This document shows, in pieces, positions 11,142 to 20,030 of a DNA stretch of 64,000 bases (positions are counted from its first letter, which is position 1; each line of letters starts with the position of its first letter). Source of the stretch: Brienomyrus brachyistius. Its lineage: Eukaryota > Chordata > Actinopteri > Osteoglossiformes > Mormyridae. Below the pieces are notes generated by a model. The model saw nothing but the letters and a program-made list of their open reading frames with translations, had not been told where the DNA came from and searched no databases. Both the position numbers and the translations under genes were made by a program. The stretch is from contig NC_064536.1 in assembly GCF_023856365.1 (NCBI RefSeq), positions 36,572,776 through 36,636,775 of the forward strand, in the 5' to 3' direction.

Positions 11142-14100
11142 CAATAATAATAATAATAATAATAACAATAATAATAAGAAACGAAAATGAAAAAAAAGAG
11201 AAACTAAAGACTCAGTCCTGGGCCGGCGCACTTCCCTCGTCCGGCCCACAAAAACAACAAAAAAAATAAAAAATAAAAAAAACAAAACAAAACTTAACTA
11301 TCCCTTTTCAGCAATGCCGCTACCCTCCGGCCGCGTCCACCTCCTCCTGGAGCTCTCTCGGTCCCGTGGGAGATAACCGAAACTCTTCCCACTGTCCTTC
11401 TCTTAGCCTGGTAGCTCGTACGCCGCTCACCGCCTCAATCCGTTGGCTGCGATATGCACCAACCCGGTGCCTCCCAAGCCAGCCGACCCACGGCGGCGAG
11501 CTTAGACCTGTGGGGGAAACAAAGCCCAAAACAACCCCGGAACCACACCGTCCCGGCTATAACCCGAACGGATACGTCCTACACCCCACCGATTAGGAAC
11601 CTTCCCTTACCTCCGGGTTCTAAGCACAGTATCCCAGGCCACTCCCCCCACCGTCATCTGCGTCGCCTTCCCACTGCTCTTACCTCCCCAGACACTATGG
11701 CTGCGCGCTCGCTATCCCTCTATCGATACCGCGGACCCGTGACTTGTAGCCTGGTACCTCAGCTCACTCACGTCCGCGGTCCGCTTGGGAAAGCCCGCAT
11801 CGCCACACCGACGCCTCCTTAAAACAACCGCCGCGATTACCTTCCGTCCCCGGACCGCGCTCCCGTCCACTCTGATGTAGCCATCTTTAAACCCGATCAA
11901 GTCCCCGCCTCCGCCAACCAATCTAACAAGTCCCGCCCCTCAATTACCAATGAGGGACGGCGCAACCTCCCCAAGCTTTCGTGGCACTGCTGACAGGAGA
12001 AAGAAAACAAGAAAATAGAAAAAAAAACCAAACCATAAACAACCCATAAATTATAATTCCCCCTTCCCCTCACAGGGGACACCACACATACAAGTCCATA
12101 GATCTGTCTCCCCTGAGCAGCTCTAACCTCAGCATAACCTAAAACCATGATTCAATGGCCACCTGTCACCACCTGGACCATGAGGACGTGGACAGAGGAG
12201 GCTGCGGACATTCTGGAGCAGAATGTAGGCAACCCTGATCCTGGAGTGCCGGTATCCAGCAGGTTTTCTTCTTTGTGGACAACACAGTCCCCACAGAGTC
12301 AGTGTTTCCTTACTGACAGACCGTGAGTCACAAAGGACCTGAAGGTCCTTCTGAACAAGAATAAGCAGGTGTTCAAGTCTGTAGACTTGGAGGCATCAAG
12401 CAGGTGCAGGCAGAACTGAATAAGCAGCTCAGCAAGGGTTAAAATCAGCAGAGTGATCTTATCATTGAACTCCTGAGTAAGACTCTTAACCCACAATTAC
12501 TCCAGGTACTGTGTCACCCTTCTTTCTCAAAGATGTATGTCACTCTGGATTTTTAATTTATTTATTTAGCATTTGCTTAATAAGGAAAATATCACTTAAT
12601 AAATAATCAGGGTGTGTCCAGAGGACGCTGCCTCAGCCCCGCAGGTCTGTTTTGACCACACTGACTGGGCCGTGTTTAAAGTGGCTGCCACCTATGGTCA
12701 TCACATCGACTTGGAGCAGTATCATCACTGGGTACATTAACGATGTGACTGTCTCCAAGACCACACATGCCAACCAGAAACCGTGGATAACTTCAAGGAT
12801 ACCTGTGCTTCTGAAAGTCTGGAATGCTGCCTTCAGATCCTGGGACAAGGTGGTCCTCAGGACAGTGAGGGCTAACCTACTCTGCAGCACAAGGGCAGCC
12901 AAGTATGAATACGACAAAAAATCCACAGCCGCTTTCAGGACTCCAGGGAAATTCGGGGCACGTGGCAGGGAATCCAGGCCATCACAGACTGCAAGGCCAC
13001 ACCACCCATCTACAACAGTGACTCTGATGAGCTCCCTGATATGACTCTCTGTTGTGCTGAATGACTTCTGTGCACAGTTTGATGTCATGAACAACACACC
13101 TGCAACGAAGATTATCCCCCCTCCAGAGGAACAGGTACTGTGTTTGTCCACAACTGATGTAAGAAAAATTTTGCTGAAAGTGAACCACCGTAAAGCTGCT
13201 GGACCAGACAGCATAGCTGGCTGGGTGCTCAGAGAATGTGTGGACCAGCTGACAGATGCTGACATGTATGTAATAACAACTCCCTGAGTCAGGCGATTAT
13301 ACCCAAGTGTTTCAAGGCCACAATCATCATTCCTGTGCTGAAGAAGTCATCTGTCTCCTGACTCAATGACTTTCGCACTATAGCACTGACACTGACCATC
13401 ATGAAGTGCTTCGAGAGGCTGGCCATGGGGAACCATACACCTGGATGTTCTGCACCACATGACTCCCTCCAGTATGCATACCAATGAAACTCTGCTCTCC
13501 ACCTGACCCTCTCCCATCTAGAAAAGAACAGCTATGCAAGAATTCAGTTCATGGACTTCAGCTCAGCATTCAACACCATCATCCCCCAGATGTTCACAGG
13601 GAAGCTGAACCTGGTAAACTTCAACACTTCCCTGTGCAATTGGATCGTGGTTTTCCTGACAGATAGATCCAAGACAGTCCACATCGGCCGCAGAATCTCC
13701 AGCACCATTACTCTGAGCATCAGCGCTCCCCAGGGCTGTGTGCTCAGTCCACTTCTGTTCCCCTTGATGACTCATGACTGCATGGCCACATGCAGCACTA
13801 ACACCATCATCAAGGTTGCTGATGACACAACAGTGCTTGGTCTCATCAGTGACAATGATGAGTCGGCATACAGAAATGAGATACAATGACTGGTGGACTG
13901 GTGCAAGTGCAACAATCTGTCTCTTAATGTGGACGATGATTGTTAACTTCAGGAAGGCCCATGGTGTCCATCTCCCACTGCTCATCGAGAGCTCTGCTGT
14001 AGAGTTGGTCAGGACCACCAAATTCCTTGGTGTACACCTGACAGCTGACCTCACCTGGACCCTCAACACCTCCTCCTTAGTCAATGAGGCACACCAGTAT

Positions 14101-17100
14101 CTCCATGTCCTGAGGAGGGCAAGTCTACTTCCCGCATCCTGAACATGTTCTACAGGAAACCACTGAGAATGTCACCATCTGGTTTGGGAACTGCAACATT
14201 TCTGACCCCTCTACCCTACATTGAGGACATCTTCCTCAAAGTTGCATCTGCAAGGCCTCCAGCATTGTGGAAGACCCCTCCCATCCTTCACCACCCTCTC
14301 TCTGTCCCCCTCCTATCTGGCAGAAGGTACAAAAATAACGGACCGTCCTCTTCTAGGTTCTGCAACAGCTTCTTCCCCAAAGCTGATAGAACTATAAACG
14401 CTTTACTGGCCCCATAATAAACCAGCCTTCTGTGCTTCTGCTGTATTTATTGTTTTCTGTTGTATTTATTCATTTATTTTAATCAAGATTTCCACAGTGT
14501 CTGCTGTATCTGTTATATTGTGTTGGTACCCCTAGCCCCCATATGTAAGTGAATGTGAGTTTCTATAGTTTACATTCATTAGTTATTATTCTCCTTTTCC
14601 CTTCTCCCACATCTGATGCACTTTGCTTGTTTACATTCTCTTTCTTTCATGCCACTGTATGCTGTGAACCGTTATAGATTGTATGGCAATAATGACATAC
14701 TTGACTTGAAATGCTGCTTTAGAGACGAGATAGAGCAGAAGCTACAGCAGAACAGTGTGAAGCCGGTGTGTGCAGTGGGATGAGGGCCATCTCTGGCTAC
14801 AAGCAGCCTGGAAACACTGCGATGGAACGGAGCACAGATGGGGATAAAGAGCTAATCTGTCCTTCAGCAGATCTGACTTATGAACCAGGCCAGCTCTCCC
14901 TAACCCCACCAGCCTCAGTGTGCTGGCTGAGGCGGTTCTAAGCCCTTCACTGCCCCCTCCTGCCTCCAATAAACTCTACACCTTCCTGCAAATTCCCCAT
15001 CAAAGACACCAGGCCCCCACTCCACGTCGCAGTCTGTCTCCACTGACCAGGTGGGAGAAAAGCTGAGACCAATCACCATCCAGCAGGAGAAAGTGGAGGC
15101 AGCATCAAACTCGTTGTGAAGCACAGCTCTGACACAGGACTGTCCCAGGACACACTGGAGGCAGGAGCGGAGAAGAGGATGATGGCAAGATGCGACAGGA
15201 TCATGAACGATTCTGCTCATCCCCTCCAGGGGGCGCTGTCTGGGAGCACCAGCTCATCTCATCACGGTGCTAAAAAGTGCTACTGGGGATCATTCCTGCC
15301 TGCCACACCGCCATCAGACACCGTATCACCTCCTCCCAACACGCCAGGTCCACCTCCTGCTGTAACACCTGGCAGGACAGCATTTTAACTTTAAGTCAGA
15401 CAGTACTGGATTGGACTTTGAAAGAGCAAAACAAAGGTTTTGATGTGACCTACAGATAATGTATGTTAATAACAGAGATCACTGCACATCCACCTGATGT
15501 TTATGCCAATGACCTATATATACTAGAAATGACAGGCGAGTCTCCCGCTATAGGCCAATGGGAGACGAGTGTTATTCCATCATGAAGAAGTAAATAATAA
15601 TAATAACAATAATAGATACTTTATCAAAGCTGGCTGTTGCTCCAACCACTGTTTGTATGTGACACTATGAAATTCTTCCTAATTTCATACCAATGAGTTC
15701 TGCTGTTATAATTATTAGCTTATATCTGGAATATGATTTAGAAATCACTGGACAATAGTTTTGAAAAATAACAAAATCAACACAATGTCCACTAATCACA
15801 CATTACCAGTATTTCTCAGTGGGATATACAGTATATAATATAATATAATATAATATAATATAATATAATATAATATAATATAATATAATATAATATAATA
15901 TAAAGGTTCTTATTTGTAGGTCCCTCTTTGGTAAAATAAAATGGCAACAGGTGTTTCCACACCAGCCTGAACACAGACTGAGATCTTTAATCCCTTCAAA
16001 CTAAAATTCTGAATGTCACTGCAGCTTCCCAAACACAAACAGATTCAAAGCTAATAATAACATTTGACCACTGCACAAAAATAAATAAGTAATTAAACAT
16101 AAAACGTTTAACAGTCCAAACAGAGGCTGGAATATTGTGTTTAATCCATCTCTTCAAAATAAAATTCTGAATGCCACTGCAGCTTCCCAAACACAAACAG
16201 ATTCAAAGCTAATAATAACATTTGACCACTGCACAAAAATAAACAAGTAATTAAACATAAAACGTTCAACAGTCCAAACAGAGGTAGGCATATTGTGTTT
16301 AATCCATCTCTTCAAAATAAAATTCTGCATGTCACTGCAACTTGCCAAATAGAAACAATTCATAATACTAATTTAATTTACATATGATATATCCAGCCCT
16401 TGACTTGTAATGGTTAAATACTTCACTATTTCAGAATATCTATATAGCATTATTCACACAATTATAGCTGTCATTTCGGCTATGCTACGGTATGGTGGTA
16501 TATTAAAAATTCATACTGTACGGGAAATTATAACCGGTATATCAAATTAATGGGTGTATCACCCAGAACTATCTGAAAGACTGAAAAATGTATGTTTGCA
16601 AGCAAATATCAAACGATGTCAACACAAACATATATAATGATCAGTAAACACAGTAAATGGTGGAAGGTTGCAACACTGGAGCAGGATCCACGCCTGTTTC
16701 TGCAGCCAAAGGCTGCACAGTGTAAAGGACTGTTTCAACTTCTCTGATATGGTGGTCAAATTGTTGCAATATGTGTCATGGGTTTATACTTTGTTTACAG
16801 ACCATCCTGGGGGCCAGTTCACTCCCCACCCTCTCCAGTGCCCGACCCCTCAGCCCGAGACCTTGAACCCAGATCACCTGCATTGTTTCATCCTGATTTG
16901 TTTCATCCTTCTCCTCTGCCTCGTCTTCTTGGCCTGCTACGTTTATAACAAAGGTCAGGCATGTGTGATGTCACTGTGTTTTTTGTTCCCTGTCTGTTTG
17001 GTCCTTTTGTGTCTCATTCACCCCCAGACTGGGCCGTAGCAGATGTGCAGTCTGTCAGGTACAGACACTATACACTTCCTGTGGACTGTGTGTTAATACA

Positions 17101-17750
17101 CTGTGATACAGTGTAACTCTGACTTTCTTCCTTAGCTAAAGGTCAGTGGGGCTCAGTGGGTCAGACCTGCAGGACTGCTGAGCAGGTAAAGTGCTAAAAT
17201 TACACACAGTATCAGCTACCGTGGTGTTAATCCTTACATTAAATATTAGTATTTTGTAAATAATCAGACATACATTCAACCGTGGCTCGGAATCTTTATT
17301 TCTTTATTTCGTGTTTCCTGCTTTAAAACCTCAAACTTGCAGCCAGTCTCTTTCTAACACAAGCGTGTCCCGTATGCAAGGTGCAGTGAGACAGTGTGAG
17401 AGCAGCAGCCCTTATCAGCAGGGCTGGTAGAGCACCCTGTGCACTCTGTGAATGATGTCACTCTTAACTGTTTCAGCGCCGCTGAGGAAGAGCTCTGACT
17501 CACAGCAGAGGGGAAGCAGGACCAGCCGACACGACCAGGTACTGTCACTGACAGGGCTTTCTGTGGCCTTCAGACCACAGCGGGAAAGTGTCTCTGCTTA
17601 ATCACACATGTTTATACAGCAAAATAAACCCCGATGAATGTTTTACATAGACTGAAGTACTTTTAACTGATTGGGAACTAAAACCTGTTACCTTTTTTAC
17701 AGGACAAAACTGAAGTCAACTATGTTCTTTTAAAGACAGAATCACAGTAA
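2908..17750 (+). CDS. Ig V-domain receptor with ITIM-like tail (NITR-like), multi-exon
   Basis: Proposed coding exons are 2,908-2,929, 9,891-10,247, 16,801-16,953, (17,136-17,185), 17,477-17,538 and 17,703-17,750. Without the bracketed exon the sum is 642 nt, 213 residues plus stop, and all junctions are in frame. The predicted protein is a type I membrane receptor: very short leader, one V-like domain (TLPCG, LSWFS, LIYCC), a short stalk, one uncharged membrane helix, and a basic/Ser-rich tail ending in [17 protein letters not shown] fits the ITIM pattern (S/I/V/L)xYxx(I/V/L), which in known receptors recruits SH2 phosphatases. The V exon ends in FGNCTKLKF, like a J segment FGxGTxLxF, a known feature of fish novel immune-type receptors. 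Intron 1 is about 7 kb and full of transposons. It could instead belong to another fish V-set family (DICP or CD300-like). Exon structure is well supported; family membership less so. Confidence 0.7.
2930..4200. other. Gene A intron 1, no recognised element
   Basis: AT-rich intronic sequence. Short open frames occur on both strands, but none shows a domain, splice context or repeat family that I recognise. Confidence 0.5.
4202..4332 (+). repeat. Dispersed repeat, copy 1
   Basis: Matches 8,055-8,190 in the same orientation, from CAGTTTTCACTAATTGTG through GCAGTGAGGATG and GAGTGCTGAA to TTTTTCATTCC. A further match (TTCTTTTAGGCTT followed by ATTCCTGTTATT) at 4,840-4,880 pairs with 8,215-8,250. 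Copy 1 therefore seems split by about 0.5 kb of other sequence. Confidence 0.75.
4905..5107 (-). repeat. Interspersed repeat next to a GT microsatellite, copy 1
   Basis: The segment from TAAAAACCTGTTTTTT through CCCCACAAAGAT, TTAAGGTCGTTATG and GAATGTAGAGTCC to a GT/CT-rich tail (5,058-5,107) matches 37,604-37,898, which ends in a pure GT run. The pairing of the same single-copy part with a GT tract at both sites marks it as one repeat family, probably a non-autonomous DNA element. Orientation is arbitrary. Confidence 0.6.
5471..5785 (+). mobile_element. SINE-like repeat with ATGG tail
   Basis: Contains the widespread fish repeat wording GTGGAGTTTGCATGTTCTCC, TCCGGGTACTCCGG, AATTGCCCATAGGTGTG, CTGCGATGGGCTGG and GGGATAGGCTCCGG, and ends in GGATAAGCAGTTTGGAAAATGG and (ATGG)n. 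The tRNA-like head is missing here; a head fragment of the same type is at 24,051. Other copies in the window lie at 34,773-35,065 (-) and 63,352-63,450. Confidence 0.8.
5786..6849. other. Intronic sequence, nothing recognised
   Basis: AT-rich with scattered short open frames. No known repeat, domain or splice-framed exon was identified. Confidence 0.5.
6850..7960 (+). mobile_element. LTR-like sequence
   Basis: Promoter-like at the left (TATATAGG near 6,966), a GC-rich middle (7,460-7,640), a poly(A) signal AATAAA at 7,784 followed by a TG-rich run, then AGAGTGGCGTAGTCGGG at about 7,902. The same GTGGCGTAGTC phrase follows another AATAAA-bearing LTR-like sequence at about 22,208, as expected for the primer-binding/leader side of one LTR retrotransposon group. 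Ends and target duplications were not established, and no coding internal part is present. Confidence 0.4.
8055..8260 (+). repeat. Dispersed repeat, copy 2
   Basis: Same repeat as at 4,202-4,332 and 4,840-4,880, but here the two blocks are nearly adjacent, so this copy likely shows the uninterrupted form. The family is unknown to me. Confidence 0.75.
8583..9314 (+). mobile_element. Tc1/mariner element, internally deleted
   Basis: Bounded by TA on both sides (8,581-8,582 and 9,315-9,316). Inverted ends CAGTCAGGGAAAAAAA and its complement extend for roughly 120-140 bp, through GATTTTGTAAGTTTGC and AACAGTGAGAGACAGAACAA. Between them is only the C-terminal half of a transposase (+): [17 protein letters not shown] with the second catalytic Asp, then DLNRTENLW with the final acidic residue, broken by a TGA and a TAA. 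The DNA-binding domain and first Asp are gone. It sits in intron 1 of gene A. Confidence 0.9.
9450..9540 (+). mobile_element. LTR 5'-end fragment
   Basis: TGTCATGCCCAGCTCG, CACACCCCCTGATTACCC and ACGTGTGCTTCCCTGATTG resemble the start of the LTR-like sequence at 23,712 (TGTCATAACC, CACGCCCCCTAATCATCC, ACGTCTACTTCCCCGATCG). Only the 5' part is recognisable. Confidence 0.4.
9891..10247 (+). CDS. Gene A exon 2: Ig V-type domain
   Basis: Flanked by TGTCTCCAG at the 5' side and GTAATT at the 3' side; 357 nt, phase 1 at both ends, as usual for Ig domain exons. The product has the B-strand Cys in TLPCG, the core Trp in LSWFS, an F-strand Cys in LIYCC preceded by a KNISKADL stretch, and a terminal FGNCTKLKF resembling a joined J segment. 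There are two extra cysteines, the second of YCC and the one in GNC, which could form an additional disulfide. NIS gives an N-glycosylation sequon. No stops occur within the exon. Confidence 0.85.
10466..10700 (+). pseudogene. LINE endonuclease fragment (L2/CR1-like)
   Basis: The reading [32 protein letters not shown] matches the C-terminal part of the AP-like endonuclease of fish L2/CR1-type LINEs, which normally have [13 protein letters not shown] followed by SDHN. It breaks off before the catalytic His. The linker of the same LINE type resumes at 12,165, so the intervening 1.4 kb is likely a later insertion. Confidence 0.7.
10765..12160 (-). mobile_element. CpG-rich promoter-like insert, probable LTR or retro-element end
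   Basis: On the minus strand, a GC box GGGGCGGGAC (11,937-11,928) flanked by ATTGG (inverted CCAAT) sites is followed by AAGATGGCTAC with an ATG at 11,884, a GT donor at 11,840, and a second donor GTAAGAG near 11,681. AATAAA lies at 10,803-10,798, 20 nt from the left end of the block. The block splits a LINE (endonuclease part at 10,466-10,700, linker from 12,165). Promoter, donor and poly(A) signal in one 1.4-kb insert suggest a large solo LTR. I could not find convincing terminal TG/CA with a matching target duplication. A captured host promoter is the alternative. Confidence 0.35.
11106..11178. repeat. AAT/ATT microsatellite
   Basis: A run of AAT units switches to ATT units and back to AAT, giving a self-complementary simple repeat inside the GC-rich insert. 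Confidence 0.9.
12165..12530 (+). pseudogene. LINE linker fragment (L2/CR1-like)
   Basis: The reading [16 protein letters not shown] and then [18 protein letters not shown] matches the region between endonuclease and RT (normally PWxTxDxKxLLNxKKxxF). It is probably the continuation of the fragment at 10,466-10,700. Frames are broken by stops. Confidence 0.65.
12637..14712 (+). mobile_element. L2/CR1-like LINE, 5'-truncated, frameshifted
   Basis: It begins in the endonuclease-RT linker ([23 protein letters not shown]) and runs through RT blocks: [24 protein letters not shown] (palm Asp in the DFSSAF block), [22 protein letters not shown] (active-site DD) and [16 protein letters not shown], to the C-terminal LLSGRRY and [14 protein letters not shown]. 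At least four frame changes and several stops break it. The 3' end (ATTGTATGGCAATAATGACATACTTGACTTG) is the usual short tail of this LINE type. It lies in intron 2 of gene A, in sense orientation. Confidence 0.9.
14745..15400 (+). pseudogene. Possible older LINE remnant
   Basis: [18 protein letters not shown] resembles the pre-RT linker of L2-like LINEs, and [15 protein letters not shown] followed by GSFLPAT resembles their extreme C-terminus; the RT core is missing. These two weak matches in the right order suggest an internally deleted copy. A host origin cannot be excluded. Confidence 0.3.
15223..15240 (+). promoter_or_regulatory. CTCF-like motif
   Basis: CCTCCAGGGGGCGCTGTC closely matches the CTCF core pattern CCxxxAGGGGGCGC. 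It is a sequence match only, in intron 2 of gene A. Confidence 0.35.
15832..15903. repeat. Pentanucleotide microsatellite (ATAAT)n
   Basis: About 14 uninterrupted copies of the 5-bp unit in intron 2 of gene A. Confidence 0.95.
16003..16355. repeat. 158-bp tandem repeat, 2.2 copies
   Basis: AAAATTCTGAATG recurs at 16,003, 16,161 and 16,319 (the last variant GCATG), an exact 158-bp step. The units contain CACTGCAGCTTCCCAAACAC and AAACGTTCAACAGTCC. The minus strand stays open across the units, but 158 is not a multiple of three, so each unit is read in a different frame. A coding role is unlikely. Confidence 0.9.
16801..16953 (+). CDS. Gene A exon 3: stalk and transmembrane segment
   Basis: Preceded by TTTGTTTACAG and followed by GTCAGG; 153 nt, phase 1 at both ends. 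About 28 residues of Pro/His/Thr-rich stalk lead into a hydrophobic run from [10 protein letters not shown] to VFLACYVY, followed by NK as stop-transfer. The helix holds no charged residue, so it would not pair with ITAM adaptors such as DAP12. This agrees with an inhibitory tail. Part of the helix is Cys-rich (four Cys), a possible palmitoylation zone. Confidence 0.8.
17136..17185 (+). CDS. Gene A optional exon 4
   Basis: CTTTCTTCCTTAG precedes and GTAAAG follows this 50-nt block, which reads [16 protein letters not shown] in the entering frame. Its length changes phase (1 in, 0 out). Joining it to the next exon gives CGC CGC TGA, a stop at 17,483-17,485, whereas skipping it keeps the full frame. 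It may be a cassette exon giving a receptor without the ITIM-like tail, or an exon dying after an indel. Confidence 0.45.
17477..17538 (+). CDS. Gene A exon 5: cytoplasmic
   Basis: ACTGTTTCAG precedes and GTACTG follows a 62-nt exon. Entered in phase 1 from exon 3 it reads a Ser/Arg-rich tail ([20 protein letters not shown]) and leaves in phase 0, matching the last exon. It contains no tyrosine. Confidence 0.65.
17703..17750 (+). CDS. Gene A exon 6: ITIM-like C-terminus
   Basis: After CCTTTTTTACAG, 15 codons read [15 protein letters not shown] and end in TAA at 17,748. VNYVLL fits the ITIM consensus. No other tyrosine motif is present in the tail, so this would be the sole phosphotyrosine docking site. 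Confidence 0.65.
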   Translation, partial: DKTEVNYVLLKTESQ

Positions 17751-17828
17751 AGAAACAACAATTTCAACAGAGAGAAAATGATAGTGTTTATTTTTTTGGC
17801 CAGACACCAGGCATATATGTATTTGTGT

Positions 17829-17834
17829 AATAAA
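17829..17834 (+). terminator. Gene A poly(A) signal
   Basis: AATAAA 79 nt after the stop codon gives a short 3' UTR ending about 17,850. A minus-strand LINE derivative begins about 80-100 bp further on. Confidence 0.6.
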
Positions 17835-17929
17835 GGATATTTCATAAGATTTTGTGTATTAACTGCTTGATTTTGGGGCTTTTCTGAGATTCAGTGCTGA
17901 CTAACCGGGGTAGTTGTCACATAATTACA

Positions 17930-19300
17930 TATGAATGGTCATTTTCATGGACCCTGTATTGTGCTGCACAGACTGGTTCATGTCCCCAAACCCTCAGCCT
18001 TTTTCTGGACCTTTACTGGATCCATCTATTATCCTCCATTCGTCCGGGTTGTGGGGACAGCAGTCTAAGCAGGGATGCCCAGACCTCCCTCTCCCCCTCA
18101 TCTGGCTCCTTTCAATGTGGAGGAGCAGCAGCTTTACTTTGAGCTTCTCCTGACTGTCTGAGCTTCTCCTGACTGTTCGAGCTCCTCCTGACTGTCTGAG
18201 CTCCTCATCCTGTCTCTAAGGCTAAACCCAGACACCCTGCAAAGGAAACTCATTTCTGTTGCTTGTATCTGTGATGTCATTCTATTGGTCACTAACCAAA
18301 GCTTGTGCCCACTGTTGTATGTAGGAACGTAGATTGACTGGTACATCGATAGCTTTGCCTTCCGGCTCAGCTCTCCGTTCACCATGACAAAACAGTACAA
18401 TCTCCACATAACTACTGACACTGCACTGATTTGCCTTTCAGTTTGCTCCCTTCTTCCCTCACTCATGAACAAGACCCCAAGATACTTAAACTCCTCTGTT
18501 TGATGCAGTAACCAAGATGCAGGGGGAACTCCACCCCTTTCCGGTTGAACCCTGTGGTCGCCAACATAAGGCACTTTCCCACCTAAGTTCAGGAACTAAT
18601 TCATCTCTGGGTCCAAGATCCAGGGTTCCTGTAGCTCCTTGCCACTTTTGTGTATTGCATTCCCACCGCGTAACAGTAACTGTGACCTTTTTGTTAAGTA
18701 TTAATAGATACTTTATTGATCCCCTTGTATAAATTGTCTTTATGCCTCCCTCAACTTGCTCTTTGTAGAGTAAGTTGTCTGTGAAGGGCAGCCACCCATA
18801 GCAACACCCAGGGAACAGAGAGTTAAGGGCCTTGCTCAAAGACCCACAGACATGCTGAGGGTTTGAACTAGCAATCTTCTGATTACAGGCACACAGGCTT
18901 AACCCACTGAGCCACACACTACAAATAAGCATGGAAGATGCTAAAAGATCATAGGTGAGTGTCCTTGTATAGCGTTAAACTTTCTTAACTCTTATAGTCT
19001 TCAGTTGATACCATAGAGTGTTAAATTACTCTGACTCCACCTCTTTTCAGATTGCAAGCCCATACTGGTGCAATTGGATTCAGATTCACTGGGCAACCTT
19101 TCCAGGATTCACTGTCCCTCAGCAGACCAATAGAGTCCCAACTCCAATGTACTGATTCTGAAATGGAGTATTAGTACAGTAAATGCACACCTGCCTGGTG
19201 CCTCTCACTACGGGCAACTCCTGAGTGGAATAGAGCCCAGCCCCTCTCCAGGAGTTTGGTAGCAGAGCTCATGCTGTGCATTGAGGTGAGCTTTACTGGG
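17930..19300 (-). mobile_element. Rex3/RTE-like LINE derivative, internally deleted
   Basis: On the minus strand the left part (19,290-19,190) reads LINE endonuclease start (ACCTCAATGCACAGCATG, CTGGAGAGGGGCTGGG). After non-LINE sequence the right part (18,580-18,030) reads RT C-terminus: EFKYLGVLFMSEG, SRKAKLSMYQSIYVPT, EMSFLCRVSGFSLRDRM. The whole is homologous, piece by piece, to the plus-strand copy at 31,480-34,750, including unusual junctions (an ATTTAACACTCT-type stretch and GCATCTTCCATGCTTATTT). The copies therefore belong to one deleted family or one duplicated block. A SINE sits inside this copy at 18,681-18,920. It lies just past the 3' end of gene A, antisense to it. Confidence 0.8.
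18681..18920 (-). mobile_element. tRNA-derived SINE
   Basis: The minus strand starts GTGTGTGGCTCAGTGGG (box A-like), has AGTTCAAACCC (box B-like) about 45 bp later, then a conserved body (GGGTCTTTGAGCAAGGCCC). It ends ATCAATAAAGTATCTATTAATA, a typical SINE tail. The plus-strand Rex3-like copy at 33,810 lacks it, which defines a clean insertion between ATGCTTATTT and AACAAAAA. Confidence 0.8.
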
Positions 19301-19904
19301 GACGGGGCTACTCTCGAGAGTTGCAATGAGATAGACACCGAGATCTCGCCACAAAGTCCAAACTGAAAGACAAAACTCGTAGTTGAAAGACAGGTTTGTC
19401 AGGCAATGTGCGCCAGTGATCAGTGGGCTCAGACAGGTACTCGGTGGTTGGTGGGCAGGCAAGTTATATCGGAGTTCGGGGGGGCAGGTCTCAGAAACTG
19501 GGGATGGAAGCGGGGTCAAGAAAGCCAGGTAGACAGACAGGAAAAAAGGCTTCAACTCAGGACAAACCATGAAGATCTCGCATCGGAGTGCAAGATCAGA
19601 CAAACTAAAATAGACTCCACTGATTCGAGCAGCTTGGAATCGGCCGAGCGGCAAAGCAGCACAAGAACCAGTCTGTTAAAATGTCTGTTAAAAATCATTA
19701 CTGTCAGATGAAAAAACATACAAAAAATGTGAAAAAACTTAATTATTTTTGCACTCACTGTTTTAGGTAATAGTTTTTATGAGTAAAGCCAACCCCAGTT
19801 TAACAAATAATATAGCCAATGCTAATTAAGACAAAGGGCCCTATTCAGCCTCTGATGTGAAGTGGCTCCAGCATGAGGTAACTGTCTTTGCCAGCATGAG
19901 CCTG

Positions 19905-20030
19905 ATGCTGTTTCCTGCCCAGCTGGGAGTTAAGGGCTTTGCTCAAGCGCCCATAGACATGTGACTGACTGGGCATGAACCAGTGACCTACTGATCACAG
20001 ATATCGAGGCTCAATCTGCTGAGACACTGC
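19905..20030 (-). mobile_element. SINE fragment, tRNA-derived
   Basis: On the minus strand a diverged head (CTCAGCAGATTGAGCC, box B-like GGTTCATGCCC) is followed by GGGCGCTTGAGCAAAGCCC, the same body type as the SINE at 18,681-18,920. It is truncated. Confidence 0.55.

Noticed and set aside
12633..13265. 210-codon minus-strand frame
   Set aside because: Antisense shadow of the L2/CR1-like LINE on the plus strand.
18681..18920. tRNA gene
   Set aside because: Box A- and B-like words are present, but no cloverleaf can be folded and a SINE body and tail follow.
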